NCBI GenBank assembly: GCA_907163375.1
Contig: CAJQUW010007032.1
Span: forward strand, 1-64,000
Direction: 5' to 3'
Source of the DNA: Prostheceraeus crozeri
Lineage: Eukaryota > Platyhelminthes > Polycladida > Euryleptidae
DNA: 64,000 bases
Shown here: positions 54,220 to 64,000 of the stretch, piece after piece
Layout of the letters: each line of letters opens with the position of its first letter
Position numbering within the stretch: the stretch's first letter is position 1
Program-made: the position numbers and the translations under genes
Notes under the pieces: model-generated
What the model was told of the DNA's origin: nothing
Database searches by the model: none
The model's input: only the letters and a program-made list of their open reading frames with translations

Positions 54220-55980
54220 TGCTGAGTCATCCTCCCCCTCTGGAAGGAAGAAAAGGAGGTGAGGGAGTGCGTCAAGGATGTGCTGGGAGGAATGGGTCCG
54301 AGAAGAAGAAACAGGTCCCTCCCCCCCTCTGGAAGGCAAGGGGTGGAATCTCTGAAAACGGCACACTTGGAAAAAGGCGGGGTTTGGTGGTTTTGGGATG
54401 AGAAATTCCATTTTCGGCATGAAGGAGGCCTCGGATCGGAAAACGGAGTGCAAATTTGGAGGTTTTGGACAATGTTGGGAGTTGGGAACTTCTTCCCAAC
54501 TCAATCGGAGAGAAAACGTTTTGAAGACCTCCACCCCTGCCAAACTTCCAACTTTGGTGTGAGAGATCGTAGAAAGTCGTGTGATAGCTCATTTAAAAGC
54601 TAAGAGTGAGAAAAATGCAGTGGAAAGCTCAGTTTGGTCTAATTTTCTTGGGTTTAGGGAGGAAAATGGCAGGAAAACGTCAGAGTTGGAAAGGACGGGT
54701 GTTGGAGGTTTTGGGATAAGAAAAGTCGTTTTTCGACATGAAGGAGGCCTCGGATGGGAAAACGGAGTGCAAATTAGGAGGTTTTGGACAATTTTGGGTC
54801 TAGGAACTTCTTCCCAACTCAATCGGAGAGAAAAAGTTTTGAAGACCTCCCCCCCCTGCCAAACTTCCAACTTTGGTGTGAGAGATCGTAGAAAGTCGTG
54901 TGATAGCTCATTTAAAAGCTATGAGTGAGAAAAATGCAGTGGAAAGCTCAGTTTGGTCTAATTTTCTTGGGTTGAGGGAGGAAAATGGCAGGAAAACGTC
55001 AGAGTTGCAAAAGGCAGGTTTTGGAGGTTTTGGGATGAGAAAAGTCGTTTTTCGGCATGAAGGAGACCTCGAATGGGAAAACGGAGGCCAGATTCGGAAT
55101 CTAAGTGAAAGTTTGAGTTAGGAAGGATGTTTCCAGCGACATCGGAGAGAAAGAGTTCTGACCCCCCCCCTCGGCAAAGATCTTCCAACTTTGGTTGTAG
55201 AGATCGTAGAAAGTCGTGTGATAGCTCATTTGAAAGCTGGGAGTGAGACAAATTCAGTGGAAAACATGGCTTGTTCCACTCTGCCTTCGTTTAGAGGTGA
55301 GACGTTATTGAAAATTTTGGACATTGGCGAAAAAACGAGAGTTAGAATTTTTAGGAAAATCACTGTAGCGGGTGAAGCAAGCCCCGGACGGGAAAATTGA
55401 GTGCAAATTCGGACGTTTTGGACAATGTTGGGTCTAGGAACTTCTTCCCAACTCAATCGGAGAGAAAAAGTTCTGACCCCCCCCTCGGCAAAGATCTTCC
55501 AACTTTGGTTGTAGAGATCGTAGAAAGTCGTGTGATAGCTCATTTGAAAGCTGGGAGTGAGACAAATTCAGTGGAAAAAATGGCTTGTTCCACTCTGCCT
55601 TCGTTTAGAGGTGAGACGTTATTGGAAATTTTGGACATTGGCGAATAAACGACAGAGTTAGAATTTTGGACGTTTTGGGCTGTAGCCTCAAAATGAAGCA
55701 TCGGAGAGCAAAACGGATTTCAGATTCGGAATCAGCGTCAAATTCTTCATCTATATGGTGAATTTGAAAGCAATCGGAGAGAAGAAATTTTTCTTCATTT
55801 TCCCGAAAAACGACAGGGTTAGAATTTTTGCGATGGCTGTGGGCTGTAGAGCTAAAAAGAAGCATCGGATGGGAAAATGGAGGGCAGATTCGGATTCAGC
55901 ATCAAATTCTACATGGTAATGGTGAATTTCCAGCTCCATCGGAGCACTAGAACCGGAGATAGACGGATTTAAAGATTTGG
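54220..55980 (+). repeat. right G/C-tract tandem array, inverted copy of the left array
   Basis: Units align at 54564, 54883, 55201 and 55515 (periods 319, 318, 314) around AGATCGTAGAAAGTCGTGTG. C tracts of 7-10 lie at about 54317, 54849, 55157 and 55473. Short-spaced C-rich units lie at the inner (left) end near 54230-54330, and the array ends near 55960, before a promoter-like region. Sequence blocks shared with the left array include CTTCGTTTAGA(T/G)GTGAGACG and CAATCGGAGAGAAAAA, in opposite orientation. Confidence 0.9.
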
Positions 55981-55987
55981 ATGATGG

Positions 55988-56030
55988 GTATTACGTCATC
56001 AGCTGAACGCCACACACTAAATAAGCGGGA
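55988..56030 (+). promoter_or_regulatory. CRE plus TATA-like element, rightward
   Basis: TTACGTCATC at 55990 (a CREB/ATF site) is followed 27 bases later by CTAAATAAGC. The transcript would read rightwards, away from the array, mirroring the leftward promoter at 3265 beside the other array. No coding frame is found directly downstream. Confidence 0.4.
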
Positions 56031-56229
56031 ACCGACAGAGACTTTTCACTAAGACGAGATATTGCCAAAGGTAGATCGTCTCTCTGAGCTCCGATGATAG
56101 CTTCGGACATTCCAAATTCCGGGTTTCTGTAAGAAACCGACTTAGAAAATTTCATTGCTGAAGTCAGCTAAGGCGTCAGACTTAGAGGTTCGTCAGGAGA
56201 TGGCCTTCGTCTCCAGGCCATAAAAGACT

Positions 56230-56800
56230 CCAAAACTTTAAAGGCTTGTAACTTTGCTTCTACAAGTCCGTTTGACTTGATTCAAAAAAGGTTCGTCTGT
56301 CAACCTCTTACGAACTCTACAGGTTTTCATGTCTGGCGATCGAGTCATGGACGGTGCAAGACACGGAAATTTTAGCCGTAATATTCTACTGACAGGGTGT
56401 TCCTTCGGGACGGCGGACGATGCCGTAGTGATAAGCGTGGCAAGGGAGTGTGTCATAGTTTAGACCGAAACCGCTGGGGCAACTCATGTCTCATGTTGGG
56501 CATTTGACACAGTTCTCAAAGTAGCACTTTGAACGCCAATCGGTTGAGTCTTAGCTATCTTGTCATGGGTGGCCTCTAAACATCTCCATTGCAAAACGCT
56601 GGTGAATCAAGCTCTCTACGGCTTGCTATCAAGCTGATCAAAGTCTGTCAACCTCTTACCAACTCCACCGATTTTCATGTCTGGCGATCAAGTCATGGAC
56701 GGTGCAAGTCACGGAGATTTTCGGTGTCATACTTCCTGTGTGTGGGCGTTCTTTCGAGACAGCGGTGAAGTCCGTAGCGATGAGTACTGCACGGGACGTG
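56230..56800. repeat. diverged direct duplication, about 350 bp apart
   Basis: The block with CTGTCAACCTCTTA(C/A) and TTTTCATGTCTGGCGATC is present at 56298 and again at 56646. Similarity continues for about 170 bp to GGGACGGCGG/GAGACAGCGG. Confidence 0.75.
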
Positions 56801-57084
56801 GGCAATGGCAATCCTTGTGAAGCCTCTCTGCGTCATGTTTCCAAGTGGTTGCCTTTCGTCTCAACGTTGTAGTCTGACCGCCAGGGCGACATTTAGCTAT
56901 CTGCCACAGGTTACCTCATAAAATCTCCATTGCACTTGTCTCCCGACAGTTGGCCAACCATAGGAGAATGAACCATCAGTTCTTCTTGTCTCTATCACGG
57001 AGACGAAATGATGAAGGGATGAAACAGGAGGACATTCATGCGCCACACGCAACACATCACAGACTTCCCTCTTCGCTAGTGAAC

Positions 57085-57400
57085 AAGCTCTTGTCAGTGT
57101 TGTCAGAAAATGTATCATGGTTTGCAAAGTTGTGCAGTCAAATAATATTACTGCGACACACGTTTGTAAAAGTTTGATCATGACGTTTATTCGTAAGTCT
57201 AGTCAGAAACTTTATCATGGTTTGCAAAAGTTTTACTGCAGCACAGGTTAATGTATAGTTAGAAAGTTTGATCATGACGTCTATTCGTAAGTCTAGTCAG
57301 AAACTTTATCATGGTTTGCAAAGTTTTACTGCAGCAGAGGTTGATGTATAGTTAGAAAGTTTGATCATGATGTTATATGAAACACAAATATCATGAAATG
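57085..57400. repeat. 94-bp tandem repeat, about three copies
   Basis: GTTTGATCATGACGT recurs at 57172, 57266 and 57359. Each copy is followed by AGAAACTTTATCATGGTTTGC. The motif (T)TAGAAAGTTT(TAT/GAT) continues irregularly to about 57740. Confidence 0.85.
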
Positions 57401-57739
57401 CAAGTGTTAGTGTAGTCAAATAATTTACCTCGACGCACGTTTGTGAAAATAAAGTTTGATCATTGACGTTGTATGACTGACCGAACTCATCACAGCAGTA
57501 GAAAGTTTTATCGAAAAGGTTTTACTGCACAGTGTAGATTGTCTTGTAACTTACTTTCACAGTGTTAGAAAGTTTTATTGGAGACAGTTGCCAAATGTAA
57601 CCCTATTAGAAAATTCAAACTCCATGACTGTTAGATTAGCTTCATCAGGTTTACTAAAAGCAGTTTTCTACTGCAGTAAGACTGAGAGTTTAGAATGTTA
57701 TATGAAAACAGTGTTCACCACAGCGCTAGAAAGTTTTAC

Positions 57740-58940
57740 TGCACTGTGTAGATTGTTTCACACAAGGTCTTATAGTCAGCGTTGAATGTTTTATAAAACC
57801 AGATGTTGTCACAAACGTTGAGTGTGTGAGAGCTAGTTACAAGACATTGAATCGTGTGGGTCGTAAAGTCCATAATCCAAGGCTAGGCTTCTCTACGGTT
57901 GGATTTAGGGTTTTATATCACATGCGTTAACCATTCGTGTAGAATACGTGAAGCACATGTTCTCTTAAAAGTCTAAACGCAAATCTTGAAATAAGTTTTG
58001 TAAGAAGTCTTTGACAGGTTGTTGTGAAACTTAGCGAATGTTGAAAAAAGTTTTATAAAATGTTTCTGCAGTCACGCTCGTTAGCGTGCCAGCTTTACTA
58101 AATGTGTTGTTTGCCGTTGTCAAATTGAATTCGTGCGTAGACTGTTTTGTAAATAAAGACAGATAGTGTTTTTGCAGTCTGCATTGACAGCATACAAGTA
58201 TAGACATAACAACCTGTAACGTTGTAAGTCGAATGCATATGAGTTAGGAAACACTCAAAGCATGTGTGAGATAAAAATCAACCTGCTAGATGAAGTGAAA
58301 TACAAAAGTGTCACAACTAGTTTACGGGAAATGAAGGAGAACAGTGACAACGTTTACACTCATCATAGACAGATGAACATATAGTCTAACTTTCTGACAT
58401 TCAAATGAAAGTCGTAAACATGAACTACGGTGTAAGAAACTTTATGACAACAACTTTATGTTGGTAAAACTTTCATAGATTGCAGTCGTGTTAAAGTTGA
58501 TATAAAGACCTGTAGAAACGCATAAGCCTTAGTTCAACGACTCGACCCTTGAACTCACACAATGAACACGTCTGTGTAGAAAACTCATCAGTAGGAAACA
58601 GCAAAGCATGTCATTGAATGATCAAGTCTGTGTCAGTGGAATTATTTCATGAATATGAAGCAGCGAACATTAGGACTGACCATGAGCATGAAAGGTTAGA
58701 ATCAACGTTTGCTTTTCATGTACATAGCAAATGAAACCGTGTCTCATTTCTAAACGAATCGTACATTGCTTGTAAGTTGATAATAGAATAAACATTGAAA
58801 CCTGCATCCAGTAATTTTCTGTGTAAATGCAGACGATGTAAAAATGACACACGGATTGACATTTAACATTGCTTGCAATAGTCAACACGCTGCCATTCAA
58901 AATGTTTATCATAAAACCTATCAGTGAAAAAACCCCTCCT
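57740..58940. other. no gene seen
   Basis: No supported gene on either strand. Short GTTAGAAAG/GTTTTAT-type words recur throughout. Confidence 0.4.
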
Positions 58941-58984
58941 GTGCACGCAAAGAATCATAAGTGCTCTCTGACGCCTGTCTGTCA

Positions 58985-59130
58985 CGCTGCCCCTCAACAG
59001 ATAGAGTAGAACACAAAGACGAATGACAGCGCAGGCGGTTGGCGAGCGTCTGTCGCGCTAGCCCCTCAGCAGATAGAGTAGAACACAAAGGTGTACGCGC
59101 TCTCTCTCTGGCGCCCGTCTGTCACATTAA
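58985..59130. repeat. 73-bp direct repeat, two copies
   Basis: CCCTCA(A/G)CAGATAGAGTAGAACACAAAG occurs at about 58991 and 59064, in a block that also repeats GTCTGTC(A/G)C. Confidence 0.75.
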
Positions 59131-59466
59131 ACAGAGATCTATCGCATCTGTCCCACGAGCAAGGATGCAGGAACGTATCGTTACCTCCCACCTTGCTGAT
59201 TCCCACACAGCTCATTGCTATCGCGTCGGAAGGGAGATTCACGCGATAAATGCATCTAAGTTTGTTGAGTGGTTGAGGATGGCAGTCAATGAGAATATGT
59301 CTTCCCTTTTCTTCCCCAAACCATAAGTTAAGAGCGATTTGATTGCGCGAACCAGACATTTGAAAAGCTGTATCATTCTCATATAAAGCAGAGTGTCTTA
59401 CATTTTACTATCATAATCATGTCCTAGAAGCCGACTGCTCAAGTTACCCCATATAGGATCACTTAT

Positions 59467-59757
59467 ATGGGCGAAACTTTTCTCTCCGATGAGTGTGAGG
59501 ATATAGTATTTCAGTTTATGAAATACTATTCCTTGTTCGATGAATCGAACGTTACACCTCCACCCGAATCCCCAATGATGGATCCGCAGGAATCTCCGAG
59601 TGAGAGCGAGACGGTGGCAAGTGACGCCGAGACGGTGGGGAGCGAGGCCGAGACGGTGGAAAGAGAGGATATGATGTGGAGTGAGGAGTCGGAAAGTGAT
59701 AACATGGAACGTGAGGACATGGAAAGTGAAGATGTCATTGTGATATCGGATGATGAA
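59467..59757 (+). CDS. acidic protein exon with a SUMO-interacting motif
   Basis: From an ATG at 59467 the frame runs 97 residues to a consensus splice donor (GAA then GTAAGAG) at 59758, which falls exactly between codons. Residues 45-85 are Glu/Ser/Asp-rich with repeated ETV-SDAETVGSEAETV-type units. Residues 90-97 read VIVISDDE, a canonical SUMO-interacting motif. The composition resembles nuclear regulatory proteins. A downstream exon was not identified, and the open frame past the donor (to 59907) looks unrelated. Codon use is coherent. Family unknown. Confidence 0.45.
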
Positions 59758-60229
59758 GTAAGAGTTATACACATGCATACAAATGGCTGTCATCTCAACT
59801 CGTTCATGTCTTCTTTCAGTGATGGAGTGAGTGATGGGCGTTCTTTAGTTCATAAAGTCATCATCATGCACACATACAGCACACTGTTTCACCACATTTT
59901 CTTGTGAATGTATCATGAGTTCTTATAAGAACGTCCTTCTAATGCAGCTAAAGCGGTCCCAAGCCCGCCACATATCTTCGGATATGGAATGCAGAGGGGA
60001 AGGAAATGATGAATGGAATGAAATGGGAGGACACCCTTGCACCACATGAAGCTACAAACACATTTCTATCTTCATTAAGATGACAGTCAATCACTTGAAT
60101 TCTAATGTGACCTAATCCTTATATCTCAGTACAGTCAACTCTCTAACGTACTTATTAAACCTACTATCTCTAACTTTACAAACACTGAAAGGATTCTAAC
60201 ATGATTTCAAACTTTACAAACATCAACTT

Positions 60230-60900
60230 TATTTCTAAGTTTAAAACGTCAACTATATTTCTAACTTTACAAACAGTGAAGTGAATCTGATTTCATTTAT
60301 ATTTCACCTATCTTACAAACAGCGACATGGTGATAACTTTATTTCCAATTTTACAATCATCAACTTTATTTCTAACTTTACAAGCGTCAACTTTATTTCT
60401 AACGTTGCAAACAGTGAAGTGATTCTGACTTCATTTATATTTCACCTATCTTACAAACAGCGACATGGTGATAACTTTATTTCCAATATTACAATCATCA
60501 ACTTTATTTCTAACTCTACAAACGTCAACTTTATTTCTAACGTTGCAAACAGTGAAGTGATTCTGACTTCATTTATATTTCACCTATCTTACAAACAGCG
60601 ACATGGTGATAACTTTATTTCCAATATTACAATCATCAACTTTATTTCTAACTCTACAAACGTCAACTTTATTTCTAACGTTGCAAACAGTGAAGTGAAT
60701 CTGACTTCATTTATATTTCACCTATCTTAAAAACAGCGACATGGTGATAACTTTATTTCTAACTTTACAATCATCAACTTTATTTCTAACTTTACAAACG
60801 TCAACTATATTTCTAACTTTACAAACAGTGAAGTGAATCTGACTTCATTTATATTTCACCTATCTTACAAACAGTGACATGGTCACGACTTTATTTTATA
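60230..60900. repeat. 138-bp tandem repeat, about five copies
   Basis: AG(C/T)GACATGG recurs at 60321, 60459, 60597, 60735 and 60873, exactly 138 bases apart each time. Inside each unit, ACTTTATTTCTAAC(T/G)TT(A/G)CAAAC recurs as a sub-repeat of about 24 bases. Because 138 is divisible by three the array stays open in one frame (60281-60730), which is not evidence for a gene. Confidence 0.95.
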
Positions 60901-60959
60901 CTTCGTCTATCTTACAAACACTGAAATGATTCTGATATTATTCCTAACTTTACAAACAG

Positions 60960-62200
60960 TAAAATGGTTGTAACTTTATTTCCTTAGTCAATCCACTCTG
61001 TTGAAACCACAAGAAAACGACACAGCATGTACATGTTATGTTATTGAAACCGACTCAGCTTTTTTGTTACACTACCAATTCATTTAATGTGTTCTATCCT
61101 ATACACTCAAAACCTGCAACGACATTTATTATATTACACCTGAAATCTATTGACATGTGATACATTACATTAAATCTGCGATATCAAATACTATCATGAA
61201 ACAACTAGCAGTACCTGACTCTAAACATGCACTGATTCCCACATTTATGACATTAGTAATTTTATATCATGTTTTACTACATCCTCATCAATATGAAAGG
61301 CTTGCAGTGACTGAACTCTTAATGTGTCCATGTCGAGCTTTTGGAAATAACTTTTCATGTACACTTGACATACAATCAATTTCAACGGATGCTCCAGTCA
61401 TAGCATGTTATTCCTACTTTCACACTCATGGTGTCATGCTGAATCAATAAGTTGCTTCTACTTAACTTTTACATGAATAAACCAAACGCCCTGATGCTAT
61501 ATGATAATGTCTCGTTATGCTATTGTTGTTTCTTTTAACTATGTCACTGATCCAAACAGTTTATTACACTACCTATTCATGAATCTTTGCAATCTCAATA
61601 TGCTTTGCAATTTTTGAGATTACTATTTGCTTTCATCGAATATGAACCTCTAATTAACATACAACAACTATGTTATGTGTTCTATCTCATATACTCAACC
61701 AGTAGAAACATTCATTCTGTTATATCCATGAACATGATGTGATAAAATTCACATCATCTCAAAACCCTTTAACAGCGCTTGTCTTCGAACATATGCTGAA
61801 TCCCACACAGCTTGTTTGTTACACTACCAATTCATTTCAATGTGGGCTAATCTTGCATCACTCATTTCATGTGTCATAACTTTTCACTTTAATTATTCCT
61901 ACAATGTTACTGCAGTGGTCTCAACACAATCCCTATCATGTATTCTAACACTCTAATCACTGTACAATGACTGTTGGGAATTGTATCGCATTCATGTACA
62001 TAACCCAGGCTTGTAAATTCCTGTTATTCAGGTGTGAGACGGATATGAGAACCTAAGATGCTTCAGTGGTTCATTTCAGTTTACACGAGTAACATTTGAT
62101 GCTTTCATGTCTAGTAACATGTATGAGTTACTTCATAACTCTAGTTTAATGGAGACTTTGATTATTCATTCTTAGCTCGCTGAAGATGAGTGTTTTAAAA
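60960..62200. other. no gene seen
   Basis: AT-rich, gene-poor. TTTGTTACACTACCAATTCATTT is duplicated near 61060 and 61820. A 97-residue open frame at 61157-61450 has no supporting feature. Confidence 0.4.
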
Positions 62201-62203
62201 TCA

Positions 62204-63214
62204 TCACACTGTGAAGAGAGATTGCAAACTAATGAAGATAGAAATTTGATTTCTGTATACGTTTGGCGTGTGAGTGACCATCCTTTCATCCCTTTCATCA
62301 ATTTTCAAACCATCCTCTGAGTTCAACGGGCTTGGAACCGTCAGAAAGTGAAAACACTTTCCGGTCTCATTATGGGTAGCCTCATAAAGGCTGTTTGGGA
62401 CATTCACTAGCCTCATGAAGGCTGTTTGTAGCGTTCTCCAACTCCTCTCTACTTTTGCTCGAAGATCTCTGTAAGAAAGAAAAATAGTGTTAGAGTTGAT
62501 TGAGAGGCAATGACGTTCGAGTAACTTACTAGGAATTTTCCTCTTCACTTTTCTCACTGAAAAATCACACAGTCGACCGTCTACCTCCATACTGATGTGA
62601 ATGCAGGTGACCCCACCTCCCTCGTAGCACTCCTGCGTGGTGTTTAAATCATCTGTAACAATAGGCACGTCACATACTTGGTTTCTGTAGATTGGTAGGT
62701 GTACCTCTACGTGTCTTCTCTTCATTTCGTTGTTGATGTCTTCAGCCTGACTAAGTCTCCTCTTCAGCTCATGACTTTCTTCTCTCATCCCTTGACAGTT
62801 CCTCTCTATCACACCAAGTCTGGTAACCTCCTGCCTCTGATGATTCAACTGGGATACTACCTCCTCATAAGCCATCTCCTTCTCCTTCCTTTCTCGCATC
62901 TCTTTCATTAATGTTTCCTCTCTCTTCTGCAGCTGTAATACTTCCTCCTGTAAGACTTTCACCGTTCCCACTTTAATTTCTTGTTTGGCTATGTCCTGCA
63001 CCATCTCTTTATTTTGTCTATTCACGGCCTCATAGCGATCTTTGAGCAGCATGTAATGGGCTTGCTGTGATGCCTTCGCCTTCAACTCATCTCTATCTAG
63101 AGCTCTTGTTTGTTCGCGTATACCGCCTTTCTTTGGCGTAGAAGTGATAAGTGGCTCCTCTACATGTTCAGATGCGTGCTCAGAAACAGGTTCAGATCCC
63201 TGTTTACCACTCAT
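62204..63214 (-). CDS. coiled-coil protein, unrecognised
   Basis: From the ATG at 63214 (MSGKQGSEPVSEH) the protein has an acidic/Ser N-terminus, then a long coiled coil (about residues 40-165, rich in Glu/Lys/Gln/Leu, e.g. LQEEVLQLQKREETLMKEM). A globular part with Cys residues (VCDVPIVTDD, GGGVTCIHISMEV) follows. GTAAGT at 62529 and CAG at 62469 mark a possible 61-bp intron. Splicing it would end the protein shortly afterwards, while retention leaves the frame open to 62204. It starts 19 bases beyond the stop of the next gene upstream on the same strand. Function unknown. Confidence 0.5.
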   Translation of the reverse strand: MSGKQGSEPVSEHASEHVEEPLITSTPKKGGIREQTRALDRDELKAKASQQAHYMLLKDRYEAVNRQNKEMVQDIAKQEIKVGTVKVLQEEVLQLQKREETLMKEMRERKEKEMAYEEVVSQLNHQRQEVTRLGVIERNCQGMREESHELKRRLSQAEDINNEMKRRHVEVHLPIYRNQVCDVPIVTDDLNTTQECYEGGGVTCIHISMEVDGRLCDFSVRKVKRKIPSKLLERHCLSINSNTIFLSYRDLRAKVERSWRTLQTAFMRLVNVPNSLYEATHNETGKCFHFLTVPSPLNSEDGLKIDERDERMVTHTPNVYRNQISIFISLQSLFTV

Positions 63215-63232
63215 GAAAACGGCTCGCACCTC

Positions 63233-63611
63233 CTATACTTCCCCTTCCTCCTCACTGCTGCTTGTATCGCTGAGGAAATGATCGCTCCTATCATCATCCA
63301 AGTCAACACTGTGTCTTACAGCCGCCCTCTCCTCCTGTCTTCGTCTATACAAGTCATCAAACCACTTTTTGAAGTGGCAGTTAGAAATAGACGCACTAGG
63401 ACACTGGTCATGTCTTTTCCTAAATTCGACAAAGTCAGAGTCTGCTTCCACAGCATGATGGACACAGGTCTTTATTTCAAAGACCTTCTTATGCTCCCCA
63501 ATGTGTTCCACCTGTCTCACGTGCTTTTTGTATTCGGTCCCTCGGTATACTTTATCACATGAACATCTTGTGACACTGTAGGGCGAAGACTTTGATAAAA
63601 CCATGTTGAAA
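63233..63611 (-). CDS. short Cys/His protein behind a 5'-UTR intron
   Basis: The ATG at 63604 lies 7 bases after a splice acceptor (TTTCAG, intron end 63612). A matching donor GTGAGT is at 63816, so a 205-bp intron separates a leader exon (from about 63900) from this exon. The 123-residue product has CSCDKVYRG, a His-rich middle (KHVRQVEHIGEH), CVHH and a final acidic DTSSSEEEGE tail. The Cys/His spacing could bind zinc but matches no family I know. It directly precedes the coiled-coil gene, which suggests one locus, perhaps alternatively spliced into it. Confidence 0.5.
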
Positions 63612-63816
63612 CTGAAAGATAAAAGTTAGTTATTTACTACAGTTCTCACAAGAAAGCACTGTTTATCATAAACATGTTTGTAATAAATGACATAGGACAG
63701 ACAATGAAAACCCTAACCTTAAGACCCTAGTGTTAGAAAGTGTATCAATGATACCTGTAAGATCTGATTTTAATCTCTAACTTAGAACGTTTGATAGCAA
63801 ACGTCAGACGACTCAC
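63612..63816 (-). other. putative 5'-UTR intron, 205 bp
   Basis: Donor GTGAGT (63816-63811) and acceptor TTTATCTTTCAG (ending at 63612) on the minus strand. A pyrimidine-rich tract precedes the acceptor. Confidence 0.55.
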
Positions 63817-64000
63817 CGTTGAAAGGAGGAAACAGGAGTGACATTGGGTGAGGAGAAGCGCCTTACATACTTCTCTCTCACAAAGACAGAATATGGCAAT
63901 CTCCAAATTTGGTCATGTCTCCTTCAAACGATTTCATCTCGCCATATTTGGAATCTCAACCGCTGATTTTCCTGACTGACGCAGGGAGTCAAGATTGCCA

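Noticed and set aside
54259-55648. Open frames on both strands of the right array
   Set aside because: Same repeat-derived shadow coding as in the left array, open on both strands at once.
60281-60730. 149-residue repetitive protein
   Set aside because: The frame is open only because the 138-bp repeat is a multiple of three; there is no domain and no start context.
61157-61450. 97-residue plus-strand frame
   Set aside because: No motif, no promoter or splice context, and AT-rich surroundings; likely chance.
56000-64000. Herpesvirus-like or Teratorn-like element joined to piggyBac
   Set aside because: No herpesvirus hallmark gene (capsid, terminase, polymerase) is visible, and the piggyBac remnant lies 37 kb away in another context.

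Overview
The window comes from a metazoan nuclear genome, most likely an invertebrate, though the sequence does not say which one. The evidence is the eukaryotic mobile-element content (CR1/L2-type LINE, hAT, mariner, piggyBac, Crypton, Penelope-like and three Polinton-type elements), GT-AG introns, TATA and CCAAT promoters, and the lack of bacterial gene packing. No conserved host housekeeping gene is visible. The window is a cluster of elements nested in one another.

Layout. (1) 1-3330: right-hand end of Polinton/adintovirus-like element A, all genes on the minus strand, running off the window edge. (2) 3340-5215: tandem array of about 290-320 bp units, each with a long G tract. (3) 5215-19200: graveyard of older elements: a mariner-like element (5665-6681), an unrecognised repeated gene split by a foldback palindrome (6690-8330), a hairpin (9518-9845), a MITE (10588-10957), a CR1/L2-type LINE (11080-14375), a non-autonomous hAT with perfect 8-bp target duplication (14724-16916), and a piggyBac transposase (17547-19200, minus) split by a 776-bp MITE. 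(4) 19200-30950: Polinton/adintovirus-like element B, truncated on its left. Virion-type genes read rightwards (integrase tail, structural proteins, collagen-bearing fibre, core protein, major capsid protein, protease). They converge on leftward genes (RING protein, TBP-like segment, exonuclease-like, small basic proteins, zinc-finger protein, first gene) driven from the right end. (5) 31370-49621: Polinton-like element C, strongly AT-rich, with inverted terminal repeats of roughly 500 bp, an 8-bp flanking repeat, and most of a Polinton gene set around a divergent centre near 38770. A Penelope-like insertion with a 12-bp target duplication interrupts its DNA polymerase. (6) 49622-54200: flank, a Crypton-type tyrosine recombinase behind two large palindromes, a fragment of another repeated gene, and a MITE. 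(7) 54220-55980: a second array of the same repeat family as (2), inverted. (8) 56000-64000: gene-poor, repeat-rich DNA with a CRE/TATA-like promoter at its left edge, an acidic SIM-bearing exon and a minus-strand spliced locus encoding a short Cys/His protein and a coiled-coil protein.

How it fits together. A and B share gene families (exonuclease-like, RING, small basic protein, first gene), so they belong to one lineage; C is from a different, AT-rich lineage. The two G-tract arrays are mirror images about 50 kb apart. Each has C/G-rich short-spaced units at its inner end and about 300-bp units further out, and each stops at the same place in the unit, just before a promoter that reads outwards. 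The most economical reading, an inference, is that these arrays are long terminal repeats of a large element class, seen here as the right end of one copy and the left end of another. The most unusual single-gene observations are the TBP-like segment in B, the phospholipase A2-integrase frame in C, the collagen-bearing fibre in B and the twin palindromes before the Crypton gene.
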